Assembly (NCBI RefSeq): GCF_947172395.1
Contig: NC_069110.1
Span: 6,578,127-6,642,126 of the forward strand
Reading direction: 5' to 3'
DNA from: Bicyclus anynana
Lineage: Eukaryota; Arthropoda; Insecta; Lepidoptera; Nymphalidae
Length of the DNA stretch: 64,000 nt
Shown: positions 21,743 to 32,230 of the stretch, one piece after another
Layout: the number at the start of each line of letters is the position of its first letter
How positions within the stretch are numbered: the first letter of the stretch is position 1
Notes under the pieces: model-generated
Seen by the model: the letters and a program-made list of their open reading frames with translations, nothing else
Database searches by the model: none
What the model was told of the DNA's origin: nothing
Made by a program: the position numbers and the translations under genes

Positions 21743-21844
21743 CAAATACTCATATATACGTATTATATTATATTCATTTGTATTCACAAATAATCTAAGA
21801 TTTTGTATGTGACACTAGTTAAAGAAAAATCTTAAATTACATCT

Positions 21845-21950
21845 TCATAAACCCGCGGAAACCATTGATTTTTTCGGCATAAAAAGTAGCCTATATGTTT
21901 CTCAATAACCTCCACTATCTTACAGTGACAGTCTCATTAAAATCAGTCCA
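21845..21950 (-). mobile_element. Family C fragment
   Basis: 'AAACCCGCGGAAACCATTGA' and 'GCATAAAAAGTAGCCTATAT' match the inverted family C body. Confidence 0.6.
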
Positions 21951-23221
21951 TCAATTGATTCACTTTAATAATGGGGATGGTGACTAGGTTTGAATATATT
22001 GATTTTTATGATACATTCGGGTAAATAGGGTCAATGTTAACTAATTTACATATAAAAAGCAAAGATTGTTTGGATATTTGTAAAATAAATGAGATTATAA
22101 AATTTCAAAATCTATTAAAAATCTTTTATCGTAATTAGATGAAAATTCATACAGTTTTAGCTTCCTTATATTAAATGAGACATTTTTAAATATATGAACT
22201 ATAAACATAAACACACAAATAACAAAGATATTAGTATTTTTATTTGAACGCACATACAAATCTAACGATCATTACAATGCCTACGACGTCATTAGTTCGT
22301 GCCATTTTGTATGGGGCGTTTTTCAGGGATCCGCGGCAGCGCCACAAATCTGACCCTTTAAATCCCTGTAGCTCCGAAAGTAATGATCGCAGATACCCTG
22401 TTCCTTTTACAAAATTGCTTTACTATTAGCGTACTCTTCATTTATATACAATTTAAAAAACTGTCATCATCCCTATTTTTAATAAAATCCTTGTATTATT
22501 TAAATTTTAATGATACGGGGTACAAAAGTGGACCTGAAATGGACCATCTCTTTTTAATATAAGAATCCTTACTATATATGTATGTGACGCAGCCACAGGG
22601 TAACGCATGAGTTGGAATGACAAAATTGAACGCTGAACTGACGGGAGGCTACGGCTCGTTTCAATCGAACGCACGTCCGGACTACGGCCACCCTCGGGGT
22701 CCTAACTCCTAGCGGGCTTTCCATTCCGCTTGATATATATTTTCCATTCGCACCGATGTAGGCTACTGCGGCTGTTTCGAGCTCTGCGTCGTCCGAATTT
22801 ACATGCGAGCTCACCCTCTCGATTGCCAGCTATATATACTCATACAAACTATATAGGTATATACTCTAACAAACTCAACGGATAGTATCACATCGCTCGG
22901 TCGCTCCTGACCCTCAACATAGTTAAATACAATAAAAATCGTTAAACATAAAAAAGTAATTAGACCAGTTTTTTGGAAAAAACTAACTTTGTAGAAGAAA
23001 AAACCAAAGTTTCATTAGAAAACTGAAACAAGTATTAAAAAATAATTACCAAGCATAAAATCAACGCTTATGTAATTTTACAATACTTGGTAAGACTAAA
23101 CTTAAATTAAATTAAATGCTTAAATTAAAAAAAATAACACCTACGCAAGGCATACTTATAAAACAACCCTTAAAAAGTAAAACATCAATACAGCACTGGA
23201 GTAATCATACGCCTAAAAAAA

Positions 23222-23425
23222 TCCTACTAATATTACTTATAAACTCGATAGTTTGTATGGATGTTTGTTACTATCTAACGCCGCTACTACTGAAGCGATT
23301 TGGCTGAAATTTAAAATGGAAATAGATTTTACTCTGGATTAACACATAGACTACTTTTCATTCCGGAAATATCTTTGCTTTCCGCGGGATTCCATGCGAC
23401 AAAGTCGCGGGTGTCCGCTAGTCTT
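23222..23425 (+). mobile_element. Family C element, full-length
   Basis: 'CCTACTAATATTACTTATAA', 'GTATGGATGTTTGTTACTAT', 'GAAGCGATTTGGCTGAAATT' and 'GACAAAGTCGCGGGTGTCCG' to CTAGT. Confidence 0.75.
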
Positions 23426-23449
23426 ACATATTTGTTTTTCGGATTCTTT

Positions 23450-23736
23450 ACAAGTTAGCCCTTGATTACACTCTCATGTGATTGTAAGTGATGATACCAT
23501 CTAAGATGGATCTAACTTGTTAGGAAGAGGTTGACAATTCACACCCCTTTCGGTTTCTACACGACATCGTACCGAAACGCTAAATCGCTTGGCGTTACGT
23601 CTTTGCTGGTAGGGTGGTAACTAGCCACGGCCGAAACCTCTCACCAGCCAGACCTGGATCAACAAAACCTCAATCGACCCAGCCGGGGATCGAACTCAGG
23701 TACTCCATATTTACTCCGCTGCGCCATGGAGGTCAA
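23450..23736 (-). mobile_element. SINE-B, full-length with tRNA-like head
   Basis: Minus strand: 'GACCTCCATGGCGCAGCGGA' (box A) and 'GAGTTCGATCCCCGGCTG' (box B), then 'GGCCGTGGCTAGTTACCACC', 'GTACGATGTCGTGTAGAAAC' and 'CTAACTTGTAAAGAATC'. This copy shows that the 5'-truncated copies at 11991 and 59641 derive from a tRNA-headed SINE. Confidence 0.85.
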
Positions 23737-24097
23737 AGTTTTGGAAAAGAGATGATACTCTAACACTGCTGGGCCGATATAACCAAACATAGCTAAGAAA
23801 CAACTGAAACCGGCTTTCAAATTAAAATAACCGCAACAAAATCAGCCCATCCCTTTGAGAGCTACCATGCCAAAGACAGTCACACTAACAGAGAGACAAC
23901 GACATCAAACTAAAAAGCCACATTATTTGTGAGAGTCATGGGACTTTTATTCCCGTAAACCCACGGGAATGGGGTCTACGCGAGTGAAACCACGGGACGT
24001 CATAAATAAATTGTAGGTGAGCTTATTACACCCCTCTTTTGCATCGGGTAGTAAATAAGTTAGCAAAAAAAGCTTAGCTTAGCACGCTAGGCTAGAA

Positions 24098-24236
24098 TAA
24101 TTAAGAAAATTCTCAGTTAAGTTGATTGACGATGTCACGTGATATTTATTTTTTTTAAAATGCACAAAACTGAAATCTTGGAGGTGCATGCCCCGGACCG
24201 GATTCGAACTTACGCTCTCCGAATCGAAGGCTAAGG
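24098..24236 (-). mobile_element. SINE-A 5' half
   Basis: 'GTCACGTGATATTTATTTTT', 'TGGAGGTGCATGCCCCGG' and 'ACCGGATTCGAACTTACGC' (box B, inverted). Confidence 0.75.
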
Positions 24237-24426
24237 ACTATATTATATAATATAATATTATAATTTTAGACAATCTTGTCGAATACAGTGATGTGGATAA
24301 AAAGTGGGCTCTTCTCGGAACAAGGCGTGTTGGGAGCCCTCGCTCGTAACATTAATTTTACCTACTTCACACACAACACAACAACATAATAGGTACTTAC
24401 CTCAAGTGGCGAAGATGCTTGTAATT

Positions 24427-24427
<1 letters not shown>

Positions 24428-24483
<56 letters not shown>

Positions 24484-24652
24484 TCTCAGAATGAGAGGGA
24501 TTAGGCCAAATGTCCACCACGCTGGCCCAATGCGGATTGACAGACTTCACACTCACACACGCAGAGAATTAAGAAAATTCTCTGGTATGCAGGTTTCCTC
24601 ACGATGTTTTCCTTCACCGCTTGAGAAACGTGATATTTAATTTCTTAAAATG
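24428..24652 (-). mobile_element. SINE-A 3' half with long (TGA)n tail
   Basis: The tail (24428-24482) is about 18 uninterrupted ATC units on the + strand, then 'CTCAGAATGAGAGGGATTAG' and the SINE-A body to 'TTTAATTTCTTAAAATG'. The tail probably expanded as a microsatellite after insertion. Confidence 0.85.
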
Positions 24653-25040
24653 TTGGTTTGACGTTTAGTACTGTGTTAGTGACGTCACAAAATGGACGAC
24701 AGCGTTATTGACAATGGAAAATTTTAAAAATACGTTATATTTGAATTAATTTTTATACGAAATCCTTAACTTCTATTGATTGTTATCGATATATTTCGGA
24801 CCCTTATTCCATGTACCTACTACACGAAATTTCTATTTTTTTAAGGTAAGTTGTTAATAAAGAAATACTTTGGCACTTAATGGATGCAGAAATTTTCTTT
24901 TTCTGATGTGTGCTCAGCAGTACTTGTATGGTACAAGGAATTTATAATTTTGTGCATATTGTATAATTTGTACGAATAGTTCCTTCTCTAGCAGGACGCC
25001 TTATAGACGGTACTGCGTATGCGTCTATTTAATACCAATC

Positions 25041-25270
25041 CAGCGCCGGCCCGAAGTAAATTTTAGAATGGAGCAAGATGAAATTATGGCGCCTCTCCTG
25101 TTGACTCCTAATAATATATACCTATACCAATTGTGAGTGCAAAGTAAGTATGGAACATGAAGATCTCGATCATACTCTGAAGTGACCAACGTTCTTTACC
25201 ATTTAGCCGCCCTCTAGGATTTGGCGCCTAGAGTGACTGCTCCTTTTGCCGTATGGGCGGGCCGGCCCTG
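25041..25270. mobile_element. hAT-like MITE, 230 bp
   Basis: Left end CAGCGCCGGCCCG and right end CGGGCCGGCCCTG are inverted repeats of the CAGGGCCGGCCC type common in hAT elements. The inner 'CTCTAGGATTTGGCGCCTAG' is itself nearly palindromic. The expected 8-bp target duplication is not clear. Confidence 0.5.
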
Positions 25271-25278
25271 ATACTATC

Positions 25279-25519
25279 ATATCAAAATCTACCCATATTC
25301 GAGTCGCTGCAGAGCACGAGTCTCCTCTCAAAATAAGAGGGTTTAGGCCACCACGATGGCCCAATGCGGATTGGCAAACTTCATACACGTAAAGAATTAA
25401 GCTCAGATAAGCAGGTTTCCTCAAGAATTTTTCCTTCGCCGTTTGATACACATAACTGAAAAGTTGAAGGTCCCGGACCTGAATCGAACCTACGACCTCA
25501 GGAATCGGAGGCAGAGGTA
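25279..25519 (-). mobile_element. SINE-A copy
   Basis: 'CTACCCATATTCGAGTCGCT', 'CGATGGCCCAATGCGGATTG' and 'GACCTGAATCGAACCTACG'; diverged and slightly truncated at the tRNA head. Confidence 0.8.
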
Positions 25520-25524
25520 GTATC

Positions 25525-25800
25525 CTCAAATTCAAATTCAAAATTCAAATTCAAAATTCATTTATTTCAAGTAGGCTCAGTTTACAAGCACTTTTGACAC
25601 GTCAGTTGACTATTTGTAAAGATTCTACCACCGGTTCGGAAGGCAGGTTCTGCTGAGAAGATACCGGCAAGAAACTCAACAGTTGCTCTTTTGAAAAAGT
25701 CATACAGTATTACAATTTACATTTGATAACAATTAAATTACAATTTCTTATAGTTTTATTTCCTGTGTGAAGGTGGAAGCTGATCCAATGGCCTCCATCC
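25525..25800 (-). mobile_element. Family E LINE 3' end, inverted copy
   Basis: Begins with repeated TTCAAAATTCAAA units and reads back through 'AGTAGGCTCAGTTTACAAGC', 'ACCACCGGTTCGGAAGGC' and 'GGTGGAAGCTGATCCAATGG'. It is nearly identical to 9985-10232 in inverse orientation. Confidence 0.8.
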
Positions 25801-25916
25801 TCTGGGCTATCAGCGCTTTACCTATTCCCATGAAATATATGTAAAATGCAAAAATGCACTGTCATCTCTGAGGACTCAGCAGGACCTGTATTGTATAAGG
25901 AATTTTCCATTTTGTA

Positions 25917-26217
25917 TCATTATCAACCCATATTGGCTCACTGCTGAGATCGAGTCTCCTCTCAGAACGAGAGGAGTTAGGCCAATAGTCCACAACGCTG
26001 GCCCAATGCGGATTGGCAGACTTGTCACAGAGAATTAAAAAAATTCTCTGCTATGCAGGTTTTCTTCACGATGTTTTCCTTCACCGCTTGAGAAACGTGA
26101 TATTTAATTTCTTAAAATGCACACAATTGAAAAGTTGGAGGTGCATGCCTCGGACCGGATCTGAATCCACACCCTCCGGAATCGAAGGCAGAGGTCGTGT
26201 CCACTGGGCTATCACGC
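25917..26217 (-). mobile_element. SINE-A, nearly full-length
   Basis: Tail ATCATTATC, complete body, 'GGTGCATGCCTCGGACCGG' and 'GTGTCCACTGGGCTATCACG' head on the minus strand. Confidence 0.85.
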
Positions 26218-26514
26218 CATTTTGTATAATGTGTAGGAACAACCCTAGACAAAAATCTTATGTAGCGCTTATAAAATATAAACTATTATCTCCTGAAGTA
26301 TGAATGAACGGTTTAGTAATCGATATCACTAACTAGGACGATTCGAGTCCAATATGTGCCTACTTAACCAAATTTCCAACCGTCCCTTATTCCAAACCTG
26401 TTCCATTTCCTATGTCTGCATAATAGATAACTTTATATACTTACGCACATATGTAAATAAGCTATAGTAGGTATACTATACGGACCGATATATAGTTTAA
26501 AGCTATACATATAC

Positions 26515-26660
26515 ATTGGCTTGACAATACTAGCCTCCCCCATACCAGGATATTTTACTTTCTCTCTGGACGAGGCCCCTTAGGCGCGTTGAACGCCACC
26601 CGAGGGGGTCGCCCCTATCGCCCCCACGCTTCCTCGGACCCACCTTACGCGTAGTATACA
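26515..26660. other. GC-rich unassigned segment
   Basis: 'CGAGGCCCCTTAGGCGCG' and 'CCCGAGGGGGTCGCCCC' in an AT-rich setting. It is unlike any other sequence in the window and has no long reading frame. Confidence 0.35.
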
Positions 26661-26955
26661 CCATACAGAGAACTAATATCAGCCTCCATAAACTCATATG
26701 TATATGTAAACTTATTTAAATACGCAATTTGGAACGTAGGTACCTCTGCTTGAACGAGGTAGGTTCAAAACTCGATTCAATTTAGCGTGGATTTTAGCCG
26801 GTGTTTAATTAAATCTGAATTCTAAGGGCATAACGTCAGATTTGGCTTACACTGGCTTGGTCGTAATTTCATCTCTGGTTAGTTTTAAGTTTACTTTTTT
26901 ATAATTAGTTTATTGCCTTCACATATACCTACCTAGGTAATAACTTGGTATTATA

Positions 26956-27018
26956 ATGTATGGGAATGACATTTGCTATCGACAAGTCACGTGATCAAGA
27001 TCTGTCAGTCCCATACAT
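26956..27018. repeat. Hairpin, 16-bp arms
   Basis: ATGTATGGGAATGACA and TGTCAGTCCCATACAT are reverse complements with one mismatch and a 31-bp loop. Confidence 0.7.
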
Positions 27019-27117
27019 ATTTCTAGTTTTCGAAGCGTTTGCGATCGTAGAAAGAGAATCATCGTGTCTTTTGGCTACAGGGGAAGGTCTCGCTTGTAGG
27101 GTCTAATAGTAGGTAGG

Positions 27118-27512
27118 TACGATATCCGGCATTAGAAATGTGTACCCTCATCTGTTATTTAATTGGGATAATAAATAAATGATAGGAAATATTCACATTG
27201 CGCATAGGTTGCCTAGTTAAACTGCGGCCGGAGGGCGTAGGTTCGAATCCGGTCCGAGGCATTTTAAGAAATTAAATTTCACGTTTCTTAAACGGTGAAG
27301 AATTCTCAATGTGTGTGAAGTCTGCCAATCCACATTGGGCCTGCGTGACTATTGTCCTAACTCCTCTCATGCGAGGAGACTCGTGCTCAGCAGTGAGCCG
27401 AATATGGGTTGAGAATGATGAATGATGACTGTGAATATTATCTATTATTTAGTAAATAGCACTAAAAAATAACAGATGGGGGTATATATTTCTAATGCCG
27501 GATAACGGACCC
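27118..27512. mobile_element. TIR element split by a SINE-A insertion
   Basis: Arms 27118-27199 ('ATCCGGCATTAGAAATGTGT', 'CCCTCATCTGTTATTT', 'AATATTCACA') and 27428-27512 ('AAATAACAGATGGGGGTA', 'TATTTCTAATGCCGGAT') are reverse complements. The SINE-A at 27203-27427 lies exactly between them. Confidence 0.75.
27203..27427 (+). mobile_element. SINE-A nested in a TIR element, internally deleted
   Basis: 'GTAGGTTCGAATCCGGTCCG' box B, 'GTGAAGTCTGCCAATCCACA' and 'GAGCCGAATATGGGTTGAGA' with a short ATGATGAATGATGA tail. Parts of the body are missing. Confidence 0.8.
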
Positions 27513-27602
27513 AATTTTTCGTATTATTGTTTATTGTTCTAACTTAAAAATTTAGATTTAGAAACTGTCGTACCTGCGAATGAGGGCTAACTAGTATTAT
27601 AT

Positions 27603-27815
27603 ACCCTACTAATATTATAAATGTGAAAGTTTGTATGGATGTTTGTTACTCTTTAACGCCACAACTACTGAACCGATTTAGCTGAAATTAGGAAAGGAAA
27701 CAGATTTACTTTCAATCAGCATAGGCTACTTTTCACTCCGGAAAAATCCATAGTTTCCGAGGGATTTGTGAAAAACTAAATTTCACGCGAACGAAGTCGC
27801 TGGCGTCCGCTAGTA
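27603..27815 (+). mobile_element. Family C element, full-length
   Basis: 'CCCTACTAATATTATAAATG', 'GAACCGATTTAGCTGAAATT', 'CATAGGCTACTTTTCACTCC', 'TTTCACGCGAACGAAGTCGC' and 'GGCGTCCGCTAGT'. Confidence 0.75.
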
Positions 27816-27829
27816 TAGTCTGCTCTGAG

Positions 27830-27985
27830 GACCTAGTGGCAGTTTGATACTGTGACCGTCGCGTTAACAGCGCCATCTAGTGGCACTACTGCACAACTGT
27901 TTCAATTCCATATAAATTCGCGTTTACGTTAACGCGATAGTAATAGTATAAAAATAATGAAAACTCCCACTAGGCACCCTGAACA
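27830..27985. mobile_element. MITE with GCGTTAAC inner palindrome
   Basis: Left 'CTGAGGACCTAGTGGCAGTT...CGTCGCGTTAAC' and right 'GTTAACGCGATAG...AACTCCCACTAGGCACCCTGA' are diverged inverted repeats, with GCGCCATCTAGTGGCACTAC between. Confidence 0.55.
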
Positions 27986-28091
27986 CGAGGCGTGTTTGTG
28001 CAGTAAACGGAAATATATCGCAGACAGGTTAAAATAGATACGCAGTTCGGCGAGTTGCAGTGTCAGTGTATCGAAGTTTCGCGCAAGATAC

Positions 28092-28155
28092 AAATAGATA
28101 GGTAGTAACTGTTTTTAAGCTATAAATAGATAGGTAGTAACTGTTTTTTAACACG
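28092..28155. repeat. 32-bp tandem duplication
   Basis: AAATAGATAGGTAGTAACTG and the following TTTTT occur twice, period 32. Confidence 0.8.
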
Positions 28156-28199
28156 TTTAAATAAGCTTCACTTGTACCTATTTATGTAAGACAATCAAA

Positions 28200-28330
28200 T
28201 CTTGGAATCCTAATTTGACCCACTAAAGCGTAACACGTGACCTGAGCCAATTTAGAAAATATTAAATCCTGAATTGACCCGTGCTGGGAATCGAACCCAG
28301 GACTTCTCTGTTGAAAGCTAAAGAGCTCGT
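28200..28330 (-). mobile_element. tRNA-headed SINE fragment
   Basis: 'GACCCGTGCTGGGAATCGAA' and 'CCCAGGACTTCTCTG' give an inverted box B; the box A side is damaged. Confidence 0.5.
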
Positions 28331-28439
28331 CAAAACAATTTAACAATATAAGTTTTTAAGCCCTTATAAAATTCGACGTACGGATTTAAATTATGTATGT
28401 ATTAAAAAGAAAGATAAATACAATTAAAACCCAAGTTTT

Positions 28440-28967
28440 TAACTTGTATCAAGATGGCGCCCTTAATAACTATGACATGACAATTGACAGCAAACATCGT
28501 ATCGACTTTAACTGCGTTGGTGAATCTCCGAATCCAGCTCGGCTGGGCAGCGTTTGGAAAACTCCGCGACAACTTTTCGTCCGAAATTCCTCAGTGCCTG
28601 AAGACGGAAATCTTCGAACTGTGCGTGTTGCCAGTGATGACCTACGGTTCCGAGACTTGGTCGCTAACTATGGGCCTTATTAAAAGGCTCAAAGTCACTC
28701 AGCGGGCGATGGAGCTACGCTTGGGGTTTCTCTGCGTGATCAAATCAGAAATGAGGAGATTGTAGACGACGTTGCTACGTCAGTGACTTTGGTCGCGAGT
28801 CGCGAAGTTGAAGTAGCAATGGACAGGCCACATAGTTCACAGAGCCGATGTACGTTGGGACAACAAGGTGCTGAAATGGCGACCCCGCACCGGAAATGTC
28901 CAGCAGTGGATGTCCATCGGCTGTTAATGATGATGATGATCATGATGATGATGATGATGATGATGAA
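28440..28967 (+). mobile_element. RTE-type LINE 3' end, longest copy
   Basis: A translated fragment gives LRIQLGWAAFGKLRDNF, then FELCVLPVMTYGSETWSLTM and GLIKRLKVTQRAMELRLG before frame breaks. The nucleotide sequence continues to 'GTCCAGCAGTGGATGTCCAT' and (ATG)n. Compared with 4355-4707 it lacks about 90 bp near 28885. It is an inactive copy. Confidence 0.88.
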
Positions 28968-30724
28968 ACGAAATTAATATTATTTATCTTAAATTGGATA
29001 TGACATACCTACCTACCTATTCCTGCTATTTAGAGAATACCTACCTACTTTGCAAAATTATCTTAAGATCTACGGTAACTAGGGAAATAGACAGGATATT
29101 TAAGGATTCTCAAATGAAACACGAATGAGAGAAGAAAGATTTAATAAATAGATATAATAACTTTAATCTAAAACAGTACCAGAGCTAGATCAATATTAAA
29201 TCAAAGATTGTTAGGAATTACAAATTGACTATACAGAACAATTTTAAGATATCATACCTAACATGTTTGAATCAAACATGTGTCTTTCGACATCTAACTT
29301 TCCATCCTATCTGCAGTGTCAACAAGAATCAAGTAGATGGATCGTCATATACTTAAACGAACAACCTGTTTTAAAATATGTATCTAACTACACAGTTTAA
29401 ATATTTTTAATCACTCGTAGGTTAGCCAGAAATTTTGACAGCCCAGGCAATGTGACTATCGAAAAGCAAATGACTGGAAAAATATTAATGATAGGTATTA
29501 TAAAACACGTATAACTATTACGGGCTGCCAGAAAGCAAATTGTTCGCGTTTATTAATTTATCTTACATTATTTGTACTTATTGACATATAATAAGGCATA
29601 TAATATTATTATCTAGTCTCTTCTGGCTCTAGTGAACCTGCAGATTGGGTGTAAAATCTTGTCATATTTAGGCACAAAGTGACATCGATGGAGGTTTCTA
29701 GGCTATGCCTCGTAGACGGGAAACGTCGCAACAAGTAGCACTGCAAGAATCCGCTTCTCATATATCTTTTATAATTTCATATAAAGGGCCTTATTTTTGA
29801 GCATTGCAACGCGCCCCGACTCGATGTGCGCGAGCCTTTACAAGGACTAGGGTGCTATAATTTAAAGACAAACATCGTATTTCAACAATGACATTGAAAT
29901 ATTAATAAGCTGATATTCAATAGCATAAATCACATAACATCGAGAACATGTTAAGATATAAGCGAATTGATATGTAGATAATGCATAAGGTTACAATAGT
30001 AGACAATACTATTAGAAGGTAACATAGACATCATGTACCCGCTGCCTTTAAGACAGTACTTCATGGTCCAAGAGGCTGGCGGCTGAGAACATTCGAATTG
30101 CTGACATTAGAGTTCCATTAATTAGTAACGTACATAATACTACGAGGGGGACTAAGAAAATCTCTATTACCGTACAACGTAGTAATAACACATTTGACTA
30201 TCGTGTACCTATACCAAATAAATATAGTAAAATGCTTGTTTTTATTAACAAAAAAAAAGGGAAATTAATAAGATCAAATTAATTATAATACCACCAAAGC
30301 CGCACCCCAGCACAAAAATAAAGAATGAATAACCGTATTCCGTAACTTTTCCTGATACGATAATTATATTGTTTTATTCAGACAATATTAACATTTATTT
30401 TAAAATATTGCTCAATAAATTAGCGAGATGATCTACCTATAAAAATTACTACTAAAACCGCTATTAGGTACATATTTGTAAAATGTTTTGAATGAGCTTC
30501 GTGATATGAAATTTTCAACAGTAGAGTAGTTCTAAATTATTACATTTGAAATTACTCTGCCACATACCATTAATTGGTTAATATATAATATTTGTTTATT
30601 AATTGTAACTATTGCAGTAGCGTCTTGATTTAAAAGGAGCAACTCTATTACTTATTGTTAATTATGCTATCAACTACTTTGCCAGTAAAATAACTAAACG
30701 TGGGGTATAAAGCACCTATGTAAC

Positions 30725-30805
30725 TATTATACACAATATAATGATATCATATATTATACACATATATTATACACGTATATTGTATATGTGTGTGTCATAT
30801 ATGTG
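30725..30805. repeat. TATA-rich palindromic tract
   Basis: ACACATATATTATACACGTATATTG...ATATGTGTGT-type inverted sequence and alternating TA/CA. Confidence 0.55.
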
Positions 30806-32098
30806 GCTATAATTACGGCTTAAGCACACGAGTTAATAGCACCGTGAATTTCAAAGTAATATGATACTAACTAAGCAAATGTGTAAACCATAATACTAAT
30901 ATAATATTATTATTTAACATTGCTAGTCACTATTATTGATACTTACAAAACGTAGTTAGGGTTAATTAGTTTGCCTACTAAGAAACTTTATAGAATGACA
31001 TAAAACGTTTATATGCACCGTGGATTTTAAAAGTGATTTAATTATAATAGTTCATATATTGCAATTTTTAGAGTATATAATATAGGAAAGAACAAGCTGT
31101 TTGTCTATAAATAATATATATACCTACGTGAATAGCATTGGCCATTATTAGAAACATTAAAACGATACAATATACTATCATATTTACTCTTCTATATATT
31201 ATTATATTATAGTTAAGAAGAATAAGTGAATAAGCAAAGCTAATTGGGTAAATGTATAAACCTCGCACCCATTAAATTCTAGCGATGTCTAAATAAGAGT
31301 CATTCACTAAAATAAATACGGCCAATAACACTCGCTTATAATAATGGAAGACCCGCAAAATTTTAAAATTTTTAACGACACAAAATATTCGCTAAATATA
31401 ATATTATCTTATCGTCGGTACAACGACGCAGATTTGATATGAACTAACTTTTGATGATTTAGGTTGCTTACCCTATCACAAATGTGAATTAGGTGCAAGT
31501 TATATGATTGAATTAATATGTTAGATTGTTTTATTTGATGAATATGGTACGCTAAGAAAGATGGCGTGCTTCAATGTATTTTCTAGGCAAATTCTCTCTG
31601 CACGCTGCTTGATAATCGTTAAAAGAATTTCATTTTTATTTTAGAAAAAGTAGCTTCGAGTTAATTATTCTAGCAACGAGTTACGAATAAAAGATATGTA
31701 AAAGTACCAATTATCTAAATAATTTTATAGTAAATCTTGACGCATCTTAATCTAGCCTCTGATTAAGAATTACACATTCTGCAAGACGATCTTTTTAAAT
31801 TATTACACATATATTGAGTACTTAGTGAGCATTCTCGAAATTAAAATGTTTTCGCACAATATTAAAGACTGTTTTATAGATTCAGGTTGTTATGCGTTTA
31901 GTGACTATTAATAAATGAAATGAAGTTTAATATTGAATAAAATCAATAATTGGTTGATGTTTATTGGAAGATGGTAAAGTAATAGTTATGTCGTTAACTA
32001 TTTGATAATGATATTATAACTAACTTGTTCTGAAAATTAAAAACAATCAGTGATAAGCAACTTTGTTGGTTCTATTGCCTTTGCTTTCCTTCCACTAA

Positions 32099-32230
32099 GG
32101 GTAAAGCCAAACGAGCGTAATTTAGTGGGTTGTCAATCGCATAATTTCGGACTTTTGTATGAAACCGAATGTAGCATTAATTAAAAAAAGAAAAGAAAAC
32201 TTACAAAATTACGCTCGTTTGGCCTCACCC
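32099..32230. mobile_element. PIF/Harbinger-like MITE, 132 bp, TAA target duplication
   Basis: Left GGGTAAAGCCAAACGAGCG and right CGCTCGTTTGGCCTCACCC are inverted repeats of about 25 bp ending in ATTT/AAAT. TAA flanks both sides (32096-32098, 32231-32233), the 3-bp target typical of PIF/Harbinger. Confidence 0.8.

Larger units (their letters stand above)
20976..23220. other. Intergenic with scattered repeats
   Basis: Holds SINE-A (21571-21742), a family C piece (21845-21950) and two moderately GC-rich unassigned segments (22250-22440, 22560-22830). No gene is supported. Confidence 0.5.
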
